NCBI RefSeq assembly: GCF_026914265.1
Contig: NC_069126.1
Location: 76,635,232-76,699,231, forward strand
Origin: Mya arenaria
Taxonomy: Eukaryota > Mollusca > Bivalvia > Myida > Myidae
Length of the DNA stretch: 64,000 nucleotides
Reading direction: 5' to 3'
Made by a program: the position numbers and the translations under genes. The notes under the pieces were generated by a model. It was given only the letters and a program-made list of their open reading frames with translations. It had not been told where the DNA came from and did no database searches. Positions 13,301 to 24,630 of the stretch are shown here, piece by piece (positions within the stretch are counted from its first letter, which is position 1; every line of letters begins with the position of its first letter).

Positions 13301-16300
13301 AGAAAAAAACAACAAAGGGCAGTAACTCTGTAATTAGCTGAAATAGAATTGCAGTTACTGTACACTGCACTCCCTCTCAGTATGATCTAGCACTGTATGA
13401 AGTTTTATTAAATTCCATCCAATAGTTTTCAAGTTATGCTCCGGACAAGAAAAAGTAACAAAGGGCACTAACTCTTTAATCAGCTGAAATTGAATTGTGG
13501 TTCCTGTACACTGCAATTCCTCTCATTATGATCTATCACTATATGAAGTTTTATTAAATTCCATCTAGTAGTTTTCAAGTTATGTTCTGGACAAGAAAAA
13601 AGTAACAAAGAGCAGTAACTCTGTAATAAGCTGAAATAGAGTTATGGTTCTTGTGCACTGCACTTCCTCTCATTGTGCTTTACCATTGTATGAAGTTTTA
13701 ATAAATTCCATCTAGTAGTTTGCAAGTTAATGTCTGGGAAAAAAATTGACAGCAAAAAACAAATAAAGGGCAATAACTCAGTAATAAGCTGAAGTAGAGT
13801 TATGGTTCTTGAACACTGCACTTCCTCTCATTGTGCTTTACCATTGTATGAAGTTTCAATGAATTCCATCCAGTACTTTTCAAGTTATACTCCGGACAAA
13901 AAAAGTAACAAAGAGCAATAACTCAGTAATAAGCAAGAATAGAGTTATGGTTATTGTACACTGCACTTCCTCTCATTATGCTCTATCATTGTATGAAGTT
14001 TAATCCAATTCCATCCAGTAGTTTTTAAGTTATGCTCCGGACAAGGAAATGGACCGACGGACCGCCAAACCGACGGATCGGCCACAGGGTGACTCCAATA
14101 TACCCCCTTCAAACTTAGTTTGTCGGGGGTATAATAATTACTTTGCTCTAATCAGCAGATTAAAAGTCACAGGAAAAACATGTATACACAGTTGGTGATA
14201 TCACAATGTCATTTATGTACAAGTAAAGAGTTGTTTTTTATTGTATCATCCCTTTCAGATAAGGGCCAGCCTGCTGGACTTATGAGACACCTTGATATAT
14301 GAACATCTTTACAATCTAGAACACAGTTAGCAAATGGGTTCTCCCCTCCAACAGCTCCTTCTTTAACATTGAATCAATGGCTACCCATTTATTTAACTAG
14401 CTGCTGGGTCAACCCCAAAAATCATTGCCAACTTTGGAGAAATCCGCTGAAGCGAAAGTTCTCTAAACTTAGTCTTTCAACAGATCAACTTACTTCCTAC
14501 ATATATATTAGGATAATTCTTGCCCTTTAAGATGATGGTTTTGTATAATTTGTATGGTTTTTACATTTTGGTCCTTTTTAAGGGTTTTGTTGGTCATTAA
14601 AAGTTACATTGAAATAAGAAAGAGCTAAAAATTGTTTTGCCATTTAAAGTTATTATAGACATCCGATCGCTTAGCTTCCAGCGGATTACGATGCAGAATT
14701 TTTTTCTCTTACAAATGCACTTTTCGAAATAATGAAGTTTTAAATATCTTTTGGTCCTTTTTGAACATTTATGTAAAATTTGAAGAAAATCGATGCCCAG
14801 AACATGTGTATTCAACTGTACGATAATGGTTTTATGGCCCACCCCGCGGCGCATTCACAGCAGGATAGAAATAATCCATCGGCAAGGTTTGACACTGGGT
14901 ATGACATGTGCAACGAAGTTTGTCATTTATAGCAATAAAATTATTCCATGACTATTTCGGATTTTTTTTCCCTTTTATTATTATTATATAATTGAAATTA
15001 TATATGATACTAGATTATTCATTTACATAAGTAATTAAGAAATGTCATATATTGTTTTTGTGTAAAAAAAGAAAATAATATATTTAGCAAAAATAATTCC
15101 CATTGTTAATCGCAATCACTATTACAGACAGTTAAAACGTAACACTTTTCTTATAAAATATTAATGTTTCAAGTTTCATTGGCAATTTTGGAAATACATA
15201 TTGGCTATGAAACATAATAAATAAGGGTATTCAAAGATAATAATTTACATATCTACATCGAGTCAACATGTTCATTAGTAATGCTTAAGTTCTATAATTC
15301 TTAATGGTAAACATTTTGCTCTACCATTTTGCACTCAACCAAACATGTTTATAATTATAATTATTTTGATTAGGCAAGAAATGTCTTACATGGAATTTTG
15401 TCGACATATTTTTAGTAACGAGTGCACTAGGTGTTCATAACATGTCAAATTGCCATTATATTAACGTGTTGTTATGGAATAAAAGGGTAAATCTGTCTTA
15501 TTGTCAATACAAGATTAATGACATTTTAACTTTTATCGTTAAAGACCGGTACTAAATGATATTAACTGCAGTTAATATTTCATTTTAGCTGTTCCTTTCC
15601 GAAATTTCAAACACAATTTTGTGTTACACTGCTATAAGAAAAATAACCAAAATGTTAAAATAAAGGTGTGGAAATGGCCCCAATTAAATGTCTTGATAAA
15701 CAATCAATTATAGACTTCCACAAAAAGACACAGAATATAATATGTAAAAGAAGTAAATTTATCAGAGATTATTTGATATTTCAGTTCTAACTAACGTTTT
15801 CCTATAGAACAGCTCTACCTAATTATGGCTAGATCTAAAATCGTCCAAAACTGAAATTTTCTATTGCAACTTAAAATAAAAGGACGGGTCAACTTTATGA
15901 CCCTCATAAATTCTGTATTTCTGACCTGCCTAATCTTACACTGCGTCCAGTAGATAAATAAGTGCTAAACTAGCGTATCTTAACGCTACTATTGCACTGA
16001 GAGGAGAAATCGATAGAGACCGTCGTTACCCTGATAAGCTCCAAAGTTGGCAATGATAGAAATAAACTTAAAGATCAAGTGAAAGTGCTGTTATGTCTTA
16101 AGTAAGTTATCAATACAAACATTATTAAGAGCAAATTTTTTGCCTAAATGGTAAGGGGTTGGGTATCATGCTATCCTTCAAATCAAATAGTGTACATTAA
16201 TTTAGACAAATTATGAAAAAAAAAAATCTTTTACATATACATGCTATATAATGACAAATTATGGAGCATAACATTCATGTACCCAATATTGAGCTCCCTC

Positions 16301-19300
16301 TGTTTCAATGCAGCAAACACCTCCGGGACCACTGCATCGTAAAACCCCGGAAGTCGCACGAGGAAATCACTGTCATGAAACGCTTGACATGCTTCTGGGA
16401 AAACATCCAGAAATGAGGTCAAGGTCACACCAATGTCGGACAGGTAGAAGATAATATCCCGGAACTCTGCAGTTGACATGGTAAGTAAGGAAGCCTTCTT
16501 GGTGCCCAGCTCACCCAGTTTCTGAGGTGACTGCGAGCCAGATTCTACCTGTATACCACATTTGGTAGTGATGTTGTCAAAAACCTATCAAGATAATAAA
16601 ATGAATTAGATAAAACTCACAAGAATGAAAATAATACATATGTTTATATATTTTTAAACCTATCTTTATAAATCAAATAACTTCTCAATAACGATGCTCA
16701 ATATACAGGTAGTGTAAAAACTAGGAAAAGACTAGAGACTCTAATAAAATGTCAAAACTTCACCATTTTAGTTATTAAAAGGCAAATAGAACCTTACACC
16801 TTGTAATTGGAAAGATAATGTTTATTATTTTTTCGAGGCCTTTTCACCAAAATCTTAATTTAATAAATCAATGTTTCTGAGAGTTTAAGATCAAATACTA
16901 GAATGACAACAATGAATATGATCAACAGTAATTTAATATCAAATGCTATTATCATTCTGGAGCTATGATAAGCCAAACGAATCACTGAGTTACTTGGGAG
17001 AGAGTGTTGATGGTATCAGCCAAGTCCTGGTGATAGCCGGGCTGTTGGGTGAAGATGTTGTCAATCATACGGGCCAGTAGCTGCTTGTTCCCAGCCCCAT
17101 ATAGCACACACAGGTCCAGCATTTTGGGGATGTCAAACAGGAAATTCTCGTACAGGATCTCTCCGAACACACTTGGTGTAATGTAACACTCCTGAAATGA
17201 ATTTTAAACTTATAAACAATATTAGGAGAGTATTAGGTGTTAAATTTCACTGTGAGAGAAACCTGATTACCCTAAGAAACCCATTGTCCAGCTTGGTGAT
17301 CAACAACAAAACTCAAAGGTTGTTTTTATCCCATACTATGGCAAAAAGGCAATACTAGTATCTAAATTTTTCAAGCAAAGCAAAAAAAAAAAGTACAGTG
17401 AACATTTATTTATTGTGTAATGTACTCTTTTTCATATTCATTACTGCTGGTAATACCCCTGCTTGTATTGAAGTACACTTTAACATATACCAGGCTGGTA
17501 TATGTTAAAGTGTACTTCAATACAAGCAGGGGTTCTAACAGCTGATAATTGTCAAACCTGAAAATGGCCTTTTGAGTATGAGGTACTAGTATTCCACCGG
17601 TATCCACCCCCTTTGAAATTGTTTCCAAAGTCATTTATTTTAACTTCATTCCAATGTATTTTCTAATGTTTCAGATGCAAAGTCCAAACAAAAAACAAAC
17701 TGTACAACACAGTACAATAGTCTGAAGTTGAAAGCTCGCAATCCTGATTTTAGGATTAAATCTGAACTTTAGAACCCCTGTTCCCAGTCTATAAACGAAT
17801 AACAGTACATTCAAAGTAAGATGATACCATCGAATGTGTGAAAATTTAAACATAATATAAAACATAGGTATTTATCTCTACCTTCGACTCCTTGTAAGTA
17901 GCCATTCTCAGACAGGACAGGAAGATGAGCCTGTGAACTTCATCATGGGTCTCCTTGGCAGCCGAGGGCAACTTGTGTATAGTCTCATATGACCTTGGGG
18001 CAAACCTCAGGTAGCTATCTAGACATCTATGAAGACTCGAGTCAAATATTGCCTGTTACAAATAAGAGGTTTATGCAAATAAGGGATAATATACTTTTTC
18101 AACTTTTGAATTTCTTTGAAATTCTGCTTAGTTTGTACGTAAAAAGATAAATAAATAATATACATATAATCATGTAAACAAAAAACTAAAATTATAAGTC
18201 TGTAAACAATGGAGGTCTTTTAAACCTTCAGCACTCTCCAAAACAGTACCAGTATATGTCTATAAATTAAATAGTTATATAACTTATAATGACTATGCAA
18301 AGATACCAACCTGGCACCAAAACTTTGCATGTGGCAACTGCAGCAGCCAGTGGATGTCCGCCTCTATAAACTTCAGCCTCTCCAGCCATTCCTCGTACTG
18401 TCCCTTGTCAGTCAGGTCAGTGGGTGGGGCCTGGTAGCTCACAAACTGGACCTCCTCAACCCATCGTTGATGCTGCAAATTAGAGTTTATGATTACAGAG
18501 AAAATAAGTTATTTCTACAATCTGATGAAACTCACACACTTAAGCACTTCAACCCAATGAATACACACTGACTCACAGTAAAGTACCAGAGAAAGGTTTT
18601 TTTTTCTGCATTGAGTACACCTATAACCCATTTACAGCTCTTTGCCTTGTTATAATGTGAATGATGTAGAGTTGAAAAGAAAACAAATTGTAGCTCAGGC
18701 TTAGCATCTTAACAATATAATGTACAAAGGAAGACTTTGTTGTTGTCTTCCTTTGTAGTGGAACCTGTTAGTGGAATATCTTTGTATCGGTATGACCTCT
18801 GCAGTTTTCAATCAATTTGTACTCTCTGATTTTCAGTTATTTCATTACCATTAAATAGTCATTGTGCTCCTGATCTAAAGTCATTTTTTGTAATCTATAT
18901 TTTATTTATCTTTAAAGTTATTTTATCATATGAAATACAATAATTAAGTGTATATAGACTCAATAAGTTAAAATACATATATATATCTTAAATCATTTTG
19001 TAACCCTCGGATAGCAATTATAGCAGATTCTTTAAAGTGACACTCTTCTTCAAAATCAATATATACACATGTAAAACAAATATAAATTTTGACTGATAAA
19101 CCTTCAACTACTTACTAAATAATGCATTTATGGAAAATATTAATTGCTATTAACAATATTATATGTGTTTTTAATAGCTGAAAATGCAAAAATATTAAAT
19201 GATTGGTGAATGCTAAAAGATTTACTGCGATTTACTATGGTCTCATAAGACAGAAATATCGTGTTTTCTGCACATTTCTTTAGAATTAAACTTGGTTTCC

Positions 19301-20368
19301 TTCATAAGCATCATTGTTTTTGACATTTGTTGAGTATATCCTTTTGGGTATATTAAAACAATGGTATTAAATGTGTTAAAACTTATTTGGGAGTAATAGT
19401 GCATCTTAAATGAGGTTGTTATTAAGCCTGCACGAGGTTTGAAATAACTTGATCAGTCGGTTGGTTTCAAGATAATCAAGAGGTGCAAAGTTCTTTGTGC
19501 ATTCCTGTTATGAAATGACTTTTAAGTGAGGTACGAAATGACTTTTTAAAGGTTACAAAATGACCGAAAATCAGAGGGTTTGAAACGACTAGTTCCCACT
19601 TCTGTTGTACCCCACCTGGTAGGATTTTAATGAGTTAATAATTAATTAATAATAAAGTGATCAAACACAAGCACAAGCGTTACAATTGTATATAAATTCT
19701 TAACGATATACATCTCCTATCTGATCCACATTATAAACATATTTGTGGTGTGGGTCCAAAAAAGGAAAAATAGTACTGGATAACTGTCTCTGTGGCCTAG
19801 TGGTTAAGTGTCCGCCTACAGAGCGGGAGCTAGTGGGTTCGATCACTGGCTGCATCATACCAAAAGACGTTAAAAGTTGGTACAAGTACATGTAGCTCCC
19901 TTGCCTGGTGCTTGGCATTTTAAGGGTAGTGCTTGGAAAAGTGGTGTACTCAGCACTGGTTTAACCCAGGAAAGTTGTACCCCGTGTATCGGTGATTTAC
20001 ACCGAGCACGTAAAAGAACCAAGGGGTCTTTTCGAAAAAGAGCTAGGGTATCGCACCTGGGCTTCCTTGTATACCACCACTGTCTCTTGACTTCAGCGTG
20101 CTATCCCTTCAGCAAAAACAAAGCACCCCGTTGGAAATAAGTGCTTGCACTTTCACGGGTTTCCTTGACCGCAAGGTCTTAAGAAATACATACATACATA
20201 CATCTTTACACATAATTCGGACAAAGCATATATTTCGGATACTTTTTGAAGCTTTCTTATTTTTCTGTCTACTATATTTAATTATCAAAGACTTACCAAT
20301 GCGGGAAATGTTTCTTTTGATTTATTACTATCAATAACAACGTTTTGTTTGTCGAGAGGGACACTCAT
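4305..20368 (-). CDS. ASCC2: activating signal cointegrator 1 complex subunit 2 (ASCC2), 15 coding exons
   Basis: Exons (high to low): 20368-20297, 18472-18311, 18052-17882, 17191-16994, 16584-16283, 12236-12129, 11898-11833, 11288-11214, 8828-8633, 8327-8223, 7824-7721, 7336-7214, 6525-6271, 5222-5147, 4607-4305. All junctions are GT-AG and in phase, giving 2316 nt, 771 aa (human 757). Family landmarks seen in order: FPALHQRW near residues 22-28, HWLLQLPHAKFWCQ at the end of exon 2, FGEILYENFLFDIPKMLDLC in exon 4, RRFLADYE near 359, a CUE domain around 461-505 (LLPELGEGFIELCLEELNYD), then EDEYDDTYD and GADDADSADE, then a basic Gln/Gly-rich tail. Known role: the CUE domain binds K63-linked ubiquitin; with ASCC3 and TRIP4 it acts in ribosome quality control and in recruiting ALKBH3 to alkylated DNA. 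Exon 8 uses a GT|GTATCC donor. A transposon lies 50 bp upstream of the ATG. Identity is secure; exon 1 is the least certain exon. Confidence 0.96.
5729..5963 (+). mobile_element. tRNA-headed SINE, family 1, 5'-truncated
   Basis: It contains a pol III B-box-like GGTTTGATTCC followed by a conserved body (CGGAGGGACATTAAATGAG, then GACTAACAATCTTATCGGAG) and ends near ATTATAAATAAGC. The same body is found in the opposite orientation at 58775-59036, which shows it is dispersed. This copy lacks the A box and lies in ASCC2 intron 13, antisense to the gene. Confidence 0.75.
6697..7098. repeat. 24-bp minisatellite in ASCC2 intron 12
   Basis: About 17 head-to-tail copies of ACACCATTAACAGCCATGAATGAT. 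Copies are almost identical (one C/A and a few G/A variants), so the array is young. Because 24 is divisible by three, frames crossing it stay open on both strands, but these are repeat artefacts and not genes. Confidence 0.95.
9070..11145 (+). mobile_element. hairpin-ended tandem-core element (pearl/Helitron-like), dimeric, ASCC2 intron 8
   Basis: The left edge has CTTGTCTCCCC near 9076. A first tandem block (about 9240-10370) has 145-172-bp units with landmarks TATGAAGTTCCTGGG, TTATTGAGCGGAAACC and CCTTGACCTTTGACCTA. It ends in GGACAGGGCAAAAACAATAT and a hairpin (ATGTCTCCCC / GGGGGAGACAT, 10418-10446). A second block of 145-bp units with a different consensus (CTACCAAGTTTGGTGAACC) follows and ends in the same terminal sequence and hairpin (11112-11140). 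A tandem core with a terminal palindrome is the architecture reported for bivalve pearl elements and Helentron-type non-autonomous elements; that class assignment is inference. No protein is encoded. Confidence 0.7.
9916..9930. promoter_or_regulatory. perfect palindromic oestrogen-response-element match
   Basis: AGGTCACGGTGACCT matches the consensus AGGTCAnnnTGACCT at all positions. It arises inside the repeat unit of the intron 8 element, and related imperfect versions occur in neighbouring units (for example 10217-10231). TGACCTTTGACCT in many units is a direct repeat of the half-site with 1-bp spacing (DR1). Match to the motif is seen; function is not shown. Confidence 0.45.
12290..14135 (+). 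mobile_element. hairpin-ended tandem-core element (pearl/Helitron-like), ASCC2 intron 5
   Basis: Starts near AACTAGAGCTATCGCTGAAT with TAATACCCCCGAACG close to the left end. The core is about 12 copies of a unit of about 147 bp (CTCTCATTATGATCTATCAC, TTCAAGTTATGCTCCGGACA, GGCAGTAACTCTGTAATTAG). The right end is a GACCGACGGACCG stretch and then a nested hairpin (TATACCCCC ... CAAACTTAGTTTG ... GGGGGTATA, 14099-14132). Core units differ by about 5-20 percent, so it is older than the minisatellites. No coding capacity. Confidence 0.75.
14311..14380 (-). pseudogene. decayed duplicate of ASCC2 exon 6
   Basis: On the minus strand this stretch encodes LKKELLEGRTHLLTVF, then a TAG stop and IV, against LKKKLLEGRTHLLTVFQTV in the real exon 6 (12236-12129). 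In the 18 codons compared I count about seven silent changes, two replacements and the stop. A possible acceptor (GGTAG) sits at the position matching the exon 6 acceptor. The similarity fades beyond the Val codon and no donor is clear. It lies in intron 5, upstream of exon 6 in transcript order, so it was probably a tandem exon duplicate, since lost. Confidence 0.75.
14421..16057. mobile_element. putative DNA transposon bounded by 19-bp inverted repeats, ASCC2 intron 5
   Basis: ATCATTGCCAACTTTGGAG at 14421-14439 recurs as its exact reverse complement at 16039-16057. The 1.6 kb between is AT-rich and has no frame I can assign to a transposase. No target-site duplication is clear, so superfamily is unknown and a chance or rearranged inverted pair cannot be excluded. 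Confidence 0.5.
17455..17533. repeat. perfect 39-bp-arm palindrome, ASCC2 intron 3
   Basis: The left arm 17455-17493 (begins ACCCCTGCTTGTATTGAAG) and right arm 17495-17533 are exact reverse complements with a single spacer base. Weaker pairing continues into the flanks (CTGCTGGTAAT against CTAACAGCTG). No second copy was seen in the window. Confidence 0.9.
19036..19405. mobile_element. TTAA-flanked MITE, family A copy 1, ASCC2 intron 1
   Basis: Flanked by TTAA at 19032-19035 and 19406-19409, the target duplication of piggyBac-type elements. Ends AGTGACACTCTT / AATAGTGCATC are imperfect inverted repeats. The body matches 36596-36969 nearly end to end, for example ATTAAATGATTGGTGA. Non-coding. 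The superfamily assignment rests on the TTAA alone. Confidence 0.7.
19783..20206 (+). mobile_element. tRNA-headed SINE, family 2, ASCC2 intron 1
   Basis: The head has a pol III A box (TGGCCTAGTGGTTAAG) and B box (GGTTCGATCAC) at tRNA spacing. A body of about 300 bp follows, and the copy ends in a short-period tail of ATAC repeats near 20187-20206. The length and tRNA head with a conserved middle domain fit molluscan SINEs such as the MetaSINE type; that family name is inference. It is antisense to ASCC2 and looks full length. Confidence 0.8.
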
Positions 20369-20418
20369 TTTAAGGTTGTGCAAGAAGATTACTACAGGGC
20401 TACATACAACTAATTAGA

Positions 20419-22430
20419 GGCTACTAGACAAATCGGCCCCTTACCAAATCGGCCCCTAGCTCAAACGGTTACCTTTTCGGCCCCTTACCAAATCGTCCGC
20501 ATCCCGTAGACGTTTCGGCCCCTGATTACCGCGACGTTTCGGCCCTTATTTCTATTTTTTTTTTTTTTTTCTAAATATAAGTAAAAAACATGTAATTTCA
20601 TTTTTTTATTTTAATAGACAAAGCTATATACATGTATACAAAGGTACTGTATAGATAAAAATAGATTTAATGAAAATATCTGTACACTTGAAAACATGTA
20701 AAGATTTATTCACGAGATTTTTTCATAAAAAGAAATAGAGTTGAAGAAGAAATGTTTAAACTTCATTTTTTTTCAAATAATCTTTAAATATTATACATAA
20801 CTATGTTGCTAATAGTATGTATAATGACATGTCCATTGTCTAACATCAGTCTTGACCAAACACCTATCGCCCGCCGTAGAGGGCACCAACATTTTTCAGG
20901 AACTCCTCGCAGGTGACCTTATGCGAATCGTATGAGTCCCACTCATCCATGATCCTGGCGTTGATGTCTCTGTAACGCTCTCGACATAAGTTATACATTT
21001 TATGAAATTCAGTTATTTATATTCAAATCAGGTAAGGATGAAAAAACTACTAGTATTATTAATCTTATATTTAATACGTATGCAAATCCGTACTGGCTTA
21101 AACGGTGTTTTTAGACAGATGGTCTTATGGCGAATTGTCACATTCCACAGAGTTATCAGGCGTTGGAATTATGACACTTTGTGTTTACAAACTTATAAAT
21201 ACGTCTACAAGGTTTGTTCCGACTTTCCCAACCGCTAATTCTCACACTTAAAGATTAATACCAATTATCTCTTCGCACCTCAAACAGAATATTATTTCAC
21301 TTTTTTATTACGGATATATTGTTTTACTCTTTTTAAAATGCATATTTATTGTATAATATCTGTAGAACTACCAAGTTGTCACTTGTTTGCAATTCATATC
21401 TTTAAAACCAACATGTTTTCCTAATTATGTATAGATGATCCACTAATTGTTAAAAATAATAATTAATAATTATTCTGGAGCAATTGTATGCCACACAGAT
21501 AACAAACTAATGGTTGAAACATAAAGGCATTTTAAAAAAAACCTTGCTTAAGCATAAAACGCATATATGTACGTATGGCATGTGGCTATAACATAAGTTC
21601 TATTGTATCATAAGTTTGATAAAAAATATTGTGAGAATGTTATCGATATTAAGGTATAATATAAAAAGGTAATGATTCCAGTGTTATATATACCGCAAGG
21701 TTCATGCTGCGTGGTACATACAACACAAAACGAACAAGAATATGTACATCGCGTATGTTCTAAGGATCAACAGAATTATGTTTAAACACTTCCGTTTATG
21801 ATACAATAAACATAACAAAGAAACATAGCAAACATTTTATACTAGGGAATCACAAGTCAAACACGCGTGTAATCAGGAATGATAGCAAAATAAAAACCAC
21901 GAATGCCAGTCCAGTGTCAATGCTTTGATATACCTTTGGCGCCACGTGCATTTTAATCTAAATTATATGAGTTATGGGAGTACTCGGCGGTAAACATAGC
22001 CATACATTTTCTTTGAAGTCTTTAATGATCAATTAATAATTAACATTTATAACATATAAACTTTCTTAGATTTTCTAACATTTTATATTAAAATCAGGGT
22101 TAATATTTATTTAGATTTTAATTATATTTTTATATCAGTCCTATCAATGTTTTTCATGCATATTTGTCTATTTGTAAATTTAAAGACTTTATTTACAACT
22201 TATTTACAGATCTCATTTACATTTATAAGACGACCTACAATGTTTTTCTTTATACTCAAGATAAAAAATAAAATAAAATTAAGGGGCCGAAATGTCTCTG
22301 TTAAAAATCACTAAGGGGCCGAAACGTCTCGAGTCATTTTAATTAAGGGGACGAAATGGCAGGGCCGAAACGTCTTAGGGGCCGATTTGGTAGTAGGCCG
22401 ATTTGGTAAGGGGCCGATTTGTCTTGCTCC
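20419..22430. mobile_element. 2.0-kb TIR transposon with iterated GGCCCC termini, Mutator-like
   Basis: The element is bracketed by an exact 9-bp duplication CTAATTAGA at 20410-20418 and 22431-22439. Both termini start GG and soon reach GACAAATCGGCCCCTTACC in inverted orientation. The inverted repeats (about 20419-20550 and 22281-22430) are built of five to seven iterations of a TTTCGGCCCCTT-like motif. A 9-bp duplication and long, internally repeated termini fit the Mutator-like group best. The only coding trace is the 44-aa minus frame at 20864-20998. It lies between the ASCC2 start codon and its original upstream sequence. Confidence 0.85.
20864..20998 (-). pseudogene. 44-aa C-terminal transposase-like fragment inside the TIR element
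   Basis: The frame reads MYNLCRERYRDINARIMDEW and ends EEFLKNVGALYGGR before a stop. Its charged, codon-biased composition stands out from the AT-rich surroundings, so it may be the last exon of the parent element's transposase. I cannot assign the family from this fragment. Confidence 0.4.
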
Positions 22431-22849
22431 CTAATTAGACAGGTTTATTCCCCGGAAAATAACCCGGAAAACCAGGAATAGTTTTAAAGCATTTTGAAAG
22501 TGCTATATATATATATGTATCATACACTACTTAAGATTTTTTTTATATATAGTTGATATGATAGTTTTCATCATTGATTAATTATAAATGTATAAATCAA
22601 ACATTGTCAGTAGACTTAGTAGAATCTTCTATGCCGCAATTTAACAAAGACGATAATTATATAATTAAGCAAAATATGTATACTTTGTCAATCAGATAAG
22701 GGAGGCTGTTATATAATAACTGATACCACTTAATTAAGTAATTGGTTACTAATTATTACTGTTTGTGAGCTTCCCCATTTATTGCACATTGTATGTTTAT
22801 ATGCTATGGACACAGTATAATGTTTTACGCAATAAATTAATAGTATCGA

Positions 22850-24125
22850 ATCGTATCGTATCGCATCGTATCGTATCGCATCGTATCGTATCGTATCGTT
22901 TCGCATCGCATCGTATCGTATCGCATCGTATCGTATCGTATCGTATCGTATCGTATCGTATCGTATCGTATCGTATCGTATCGTATTGTATTCGTATCAT
23001 ATCGTAATCGTATTCGTATCGTATTTTATCGTATCGTATCGTATCGTATCGTTTCTATCTTATCGTATTCGTATCGTATCGTATAGTTCCCATCGTATCG
23101 TATCATATTGTATCGTATCGTATCGTTTCGTATTCGTATTCGTATCGTATCGTATTCGTATCGTATCGTATTGTACCGTATCGTATCGTACCATATCGTA
23201 CCATATAGTTTCGTATCGTATCGTATCGTATCGTACCATATCGTACCGTACCGTACCGTACCGTACCGTATTGTATCGTATCGTATCTTATCATATCGTA
23301 TCGTTTCTATCGTATCGTATTCGTATTCGTATCGTATCGTATCGTATCGTATCGTATTCGTATGGTATCGTATCGTATTGTACCGTATCGTATCGTACCA
23401 TATCGTACCATATAGTTTCGTATCGTATCGTATCGTACCATATCGTACCGTACCGTACCGTACCGTACCGTACCGTACCGTATTGTATCGTATCGTATCT
23501 TATCATATCGTATCGTTTCTATCGTATTCGTATCGTATCGTTTTCGTATCATATCGTATCGTATCGTATCGTATCGTATCGTATCGTATCGTATTCGTAT
23601 CGTATCGTATTGTACCGTACCGTATCGTACCATATCGTACCATATAGTTTCGTATCGTATCGTATCGTACCATATCGTACCGTACCGTACCGTACCGTAC
23701 CGTACCGTACCGTACCGTACCGTACCGTACCGTACCGTATTGTATCGTATCGTATCTTATCATATCGTATCGTTTCTATCGTATTCGTATCGTATCGTAT
23801 CGTATCGTATCGTATCGTATCGTATCGTATCGTATCGTATCGTATTCGTATCGTATCGTATCGTATCGTATCGTATCGTATTTGTATCGTATCGTATCGT
23901 ATTTGTATCGTATCGTATCGTATTAGTATCGTATCGTTTCTATCGTATCGTATTTGTATCGTATCGTATCGTATTCGCATTCGTAACGTATTCGTATCGT
24001 GTCGTATCGTATCGTATCGTATCGTATAGTCTCGAATCGTATCGTATCATATTCGTATCGTTTCGTATCGTATTCGTATCGTATCGTATCGTATCTTATT
24101 CGTATCGTATCGTATCGTATTCGTA
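22850..24125. repeat. TCGTA pentamer array with higher-order repeats
   Basis: About 1.27 kb made almost wholly of TCGTA, with variants TTCGTA, ACCGTA, TTGTA and CCATA. Variants recur in a fixed order: the block TTGTACCGTATCG ... CCATATAGTTTCG ... CCGTA run ... TTGTATCG ... CTTATCATATCG ... TTTCTATCG starts near 23170, 23379 and 23609. This gives higher-order units of about 210-230 bp that differ mostly in the length of the CCGTA run. Long frames on both strands are repeat artefacts. Confidence 0.95.
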
Positions 24126-24630
24126 AGAAGTGTTGATTGAACTTATGTCTTTATTATGGCAGTTATTTTATTGCTCGTGCGTTTACATTGTATTTTAAAT
24201 GAGGAGCAACCCGGTGTTGATCATCGAAAGAAAGTTGAGCTGATGTTTCAATGAAAAAAAGGATATCCCCAGACATAATTTTTCACAGTAAGTCAAATTT
24301 ATGATCATTTAAAATGAAGAAGAAATAGTGAAGTTATCTTTGTTTAAAGTCTTCATTCGAAGCAAACTGTTGCCTTTCGACATAGCATTTATGACGCAAC
24401 TTATCACGTGGTATTTGCTGTCTATACGTATAATGTATATATTTAAGGACTTTCTTGGAATAAAGTTTAAGTATGTACTGTGTTTAAATTATATACAATA
24501 TCTATAGTGGTTGTGGTATTTTCGTATTCTGGATTGAAGTGTTTCTTGAAATAGTTAATTGTCTATTAAGTGTATATTTTATTATAACAATTATTTTTAT
24601 GATTGGACACTCGTGGGTGTAGTACTTTGC
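24126..24630. other. no feature recognised
   Basis: Unique-looking AT-rich sequence between the TCGTA array and a dispersed repeat. I see no gene, only a CACGTG E-box at about 24406 that may be chance. Confidence 0.4.

Noticed and set aside
19790-19856. A tRNA gene
   Set aside because: A and B boxes are present, but the sequence continues into a SINE body and tail and does not close a clean acceptor stem.
22986-24029. 347-codon frame of SYRIV-type repeats, and similar frames on the other strand
   Set aside because: Pure product of the TCGTA pentamer array, which happens to contain no stop in several frames.
22850-24125. CRISPR array or telomeric repeat
   Set aside because: There are no spacers, and the unit is not a known telomere motif; the genome is eukaryotic.
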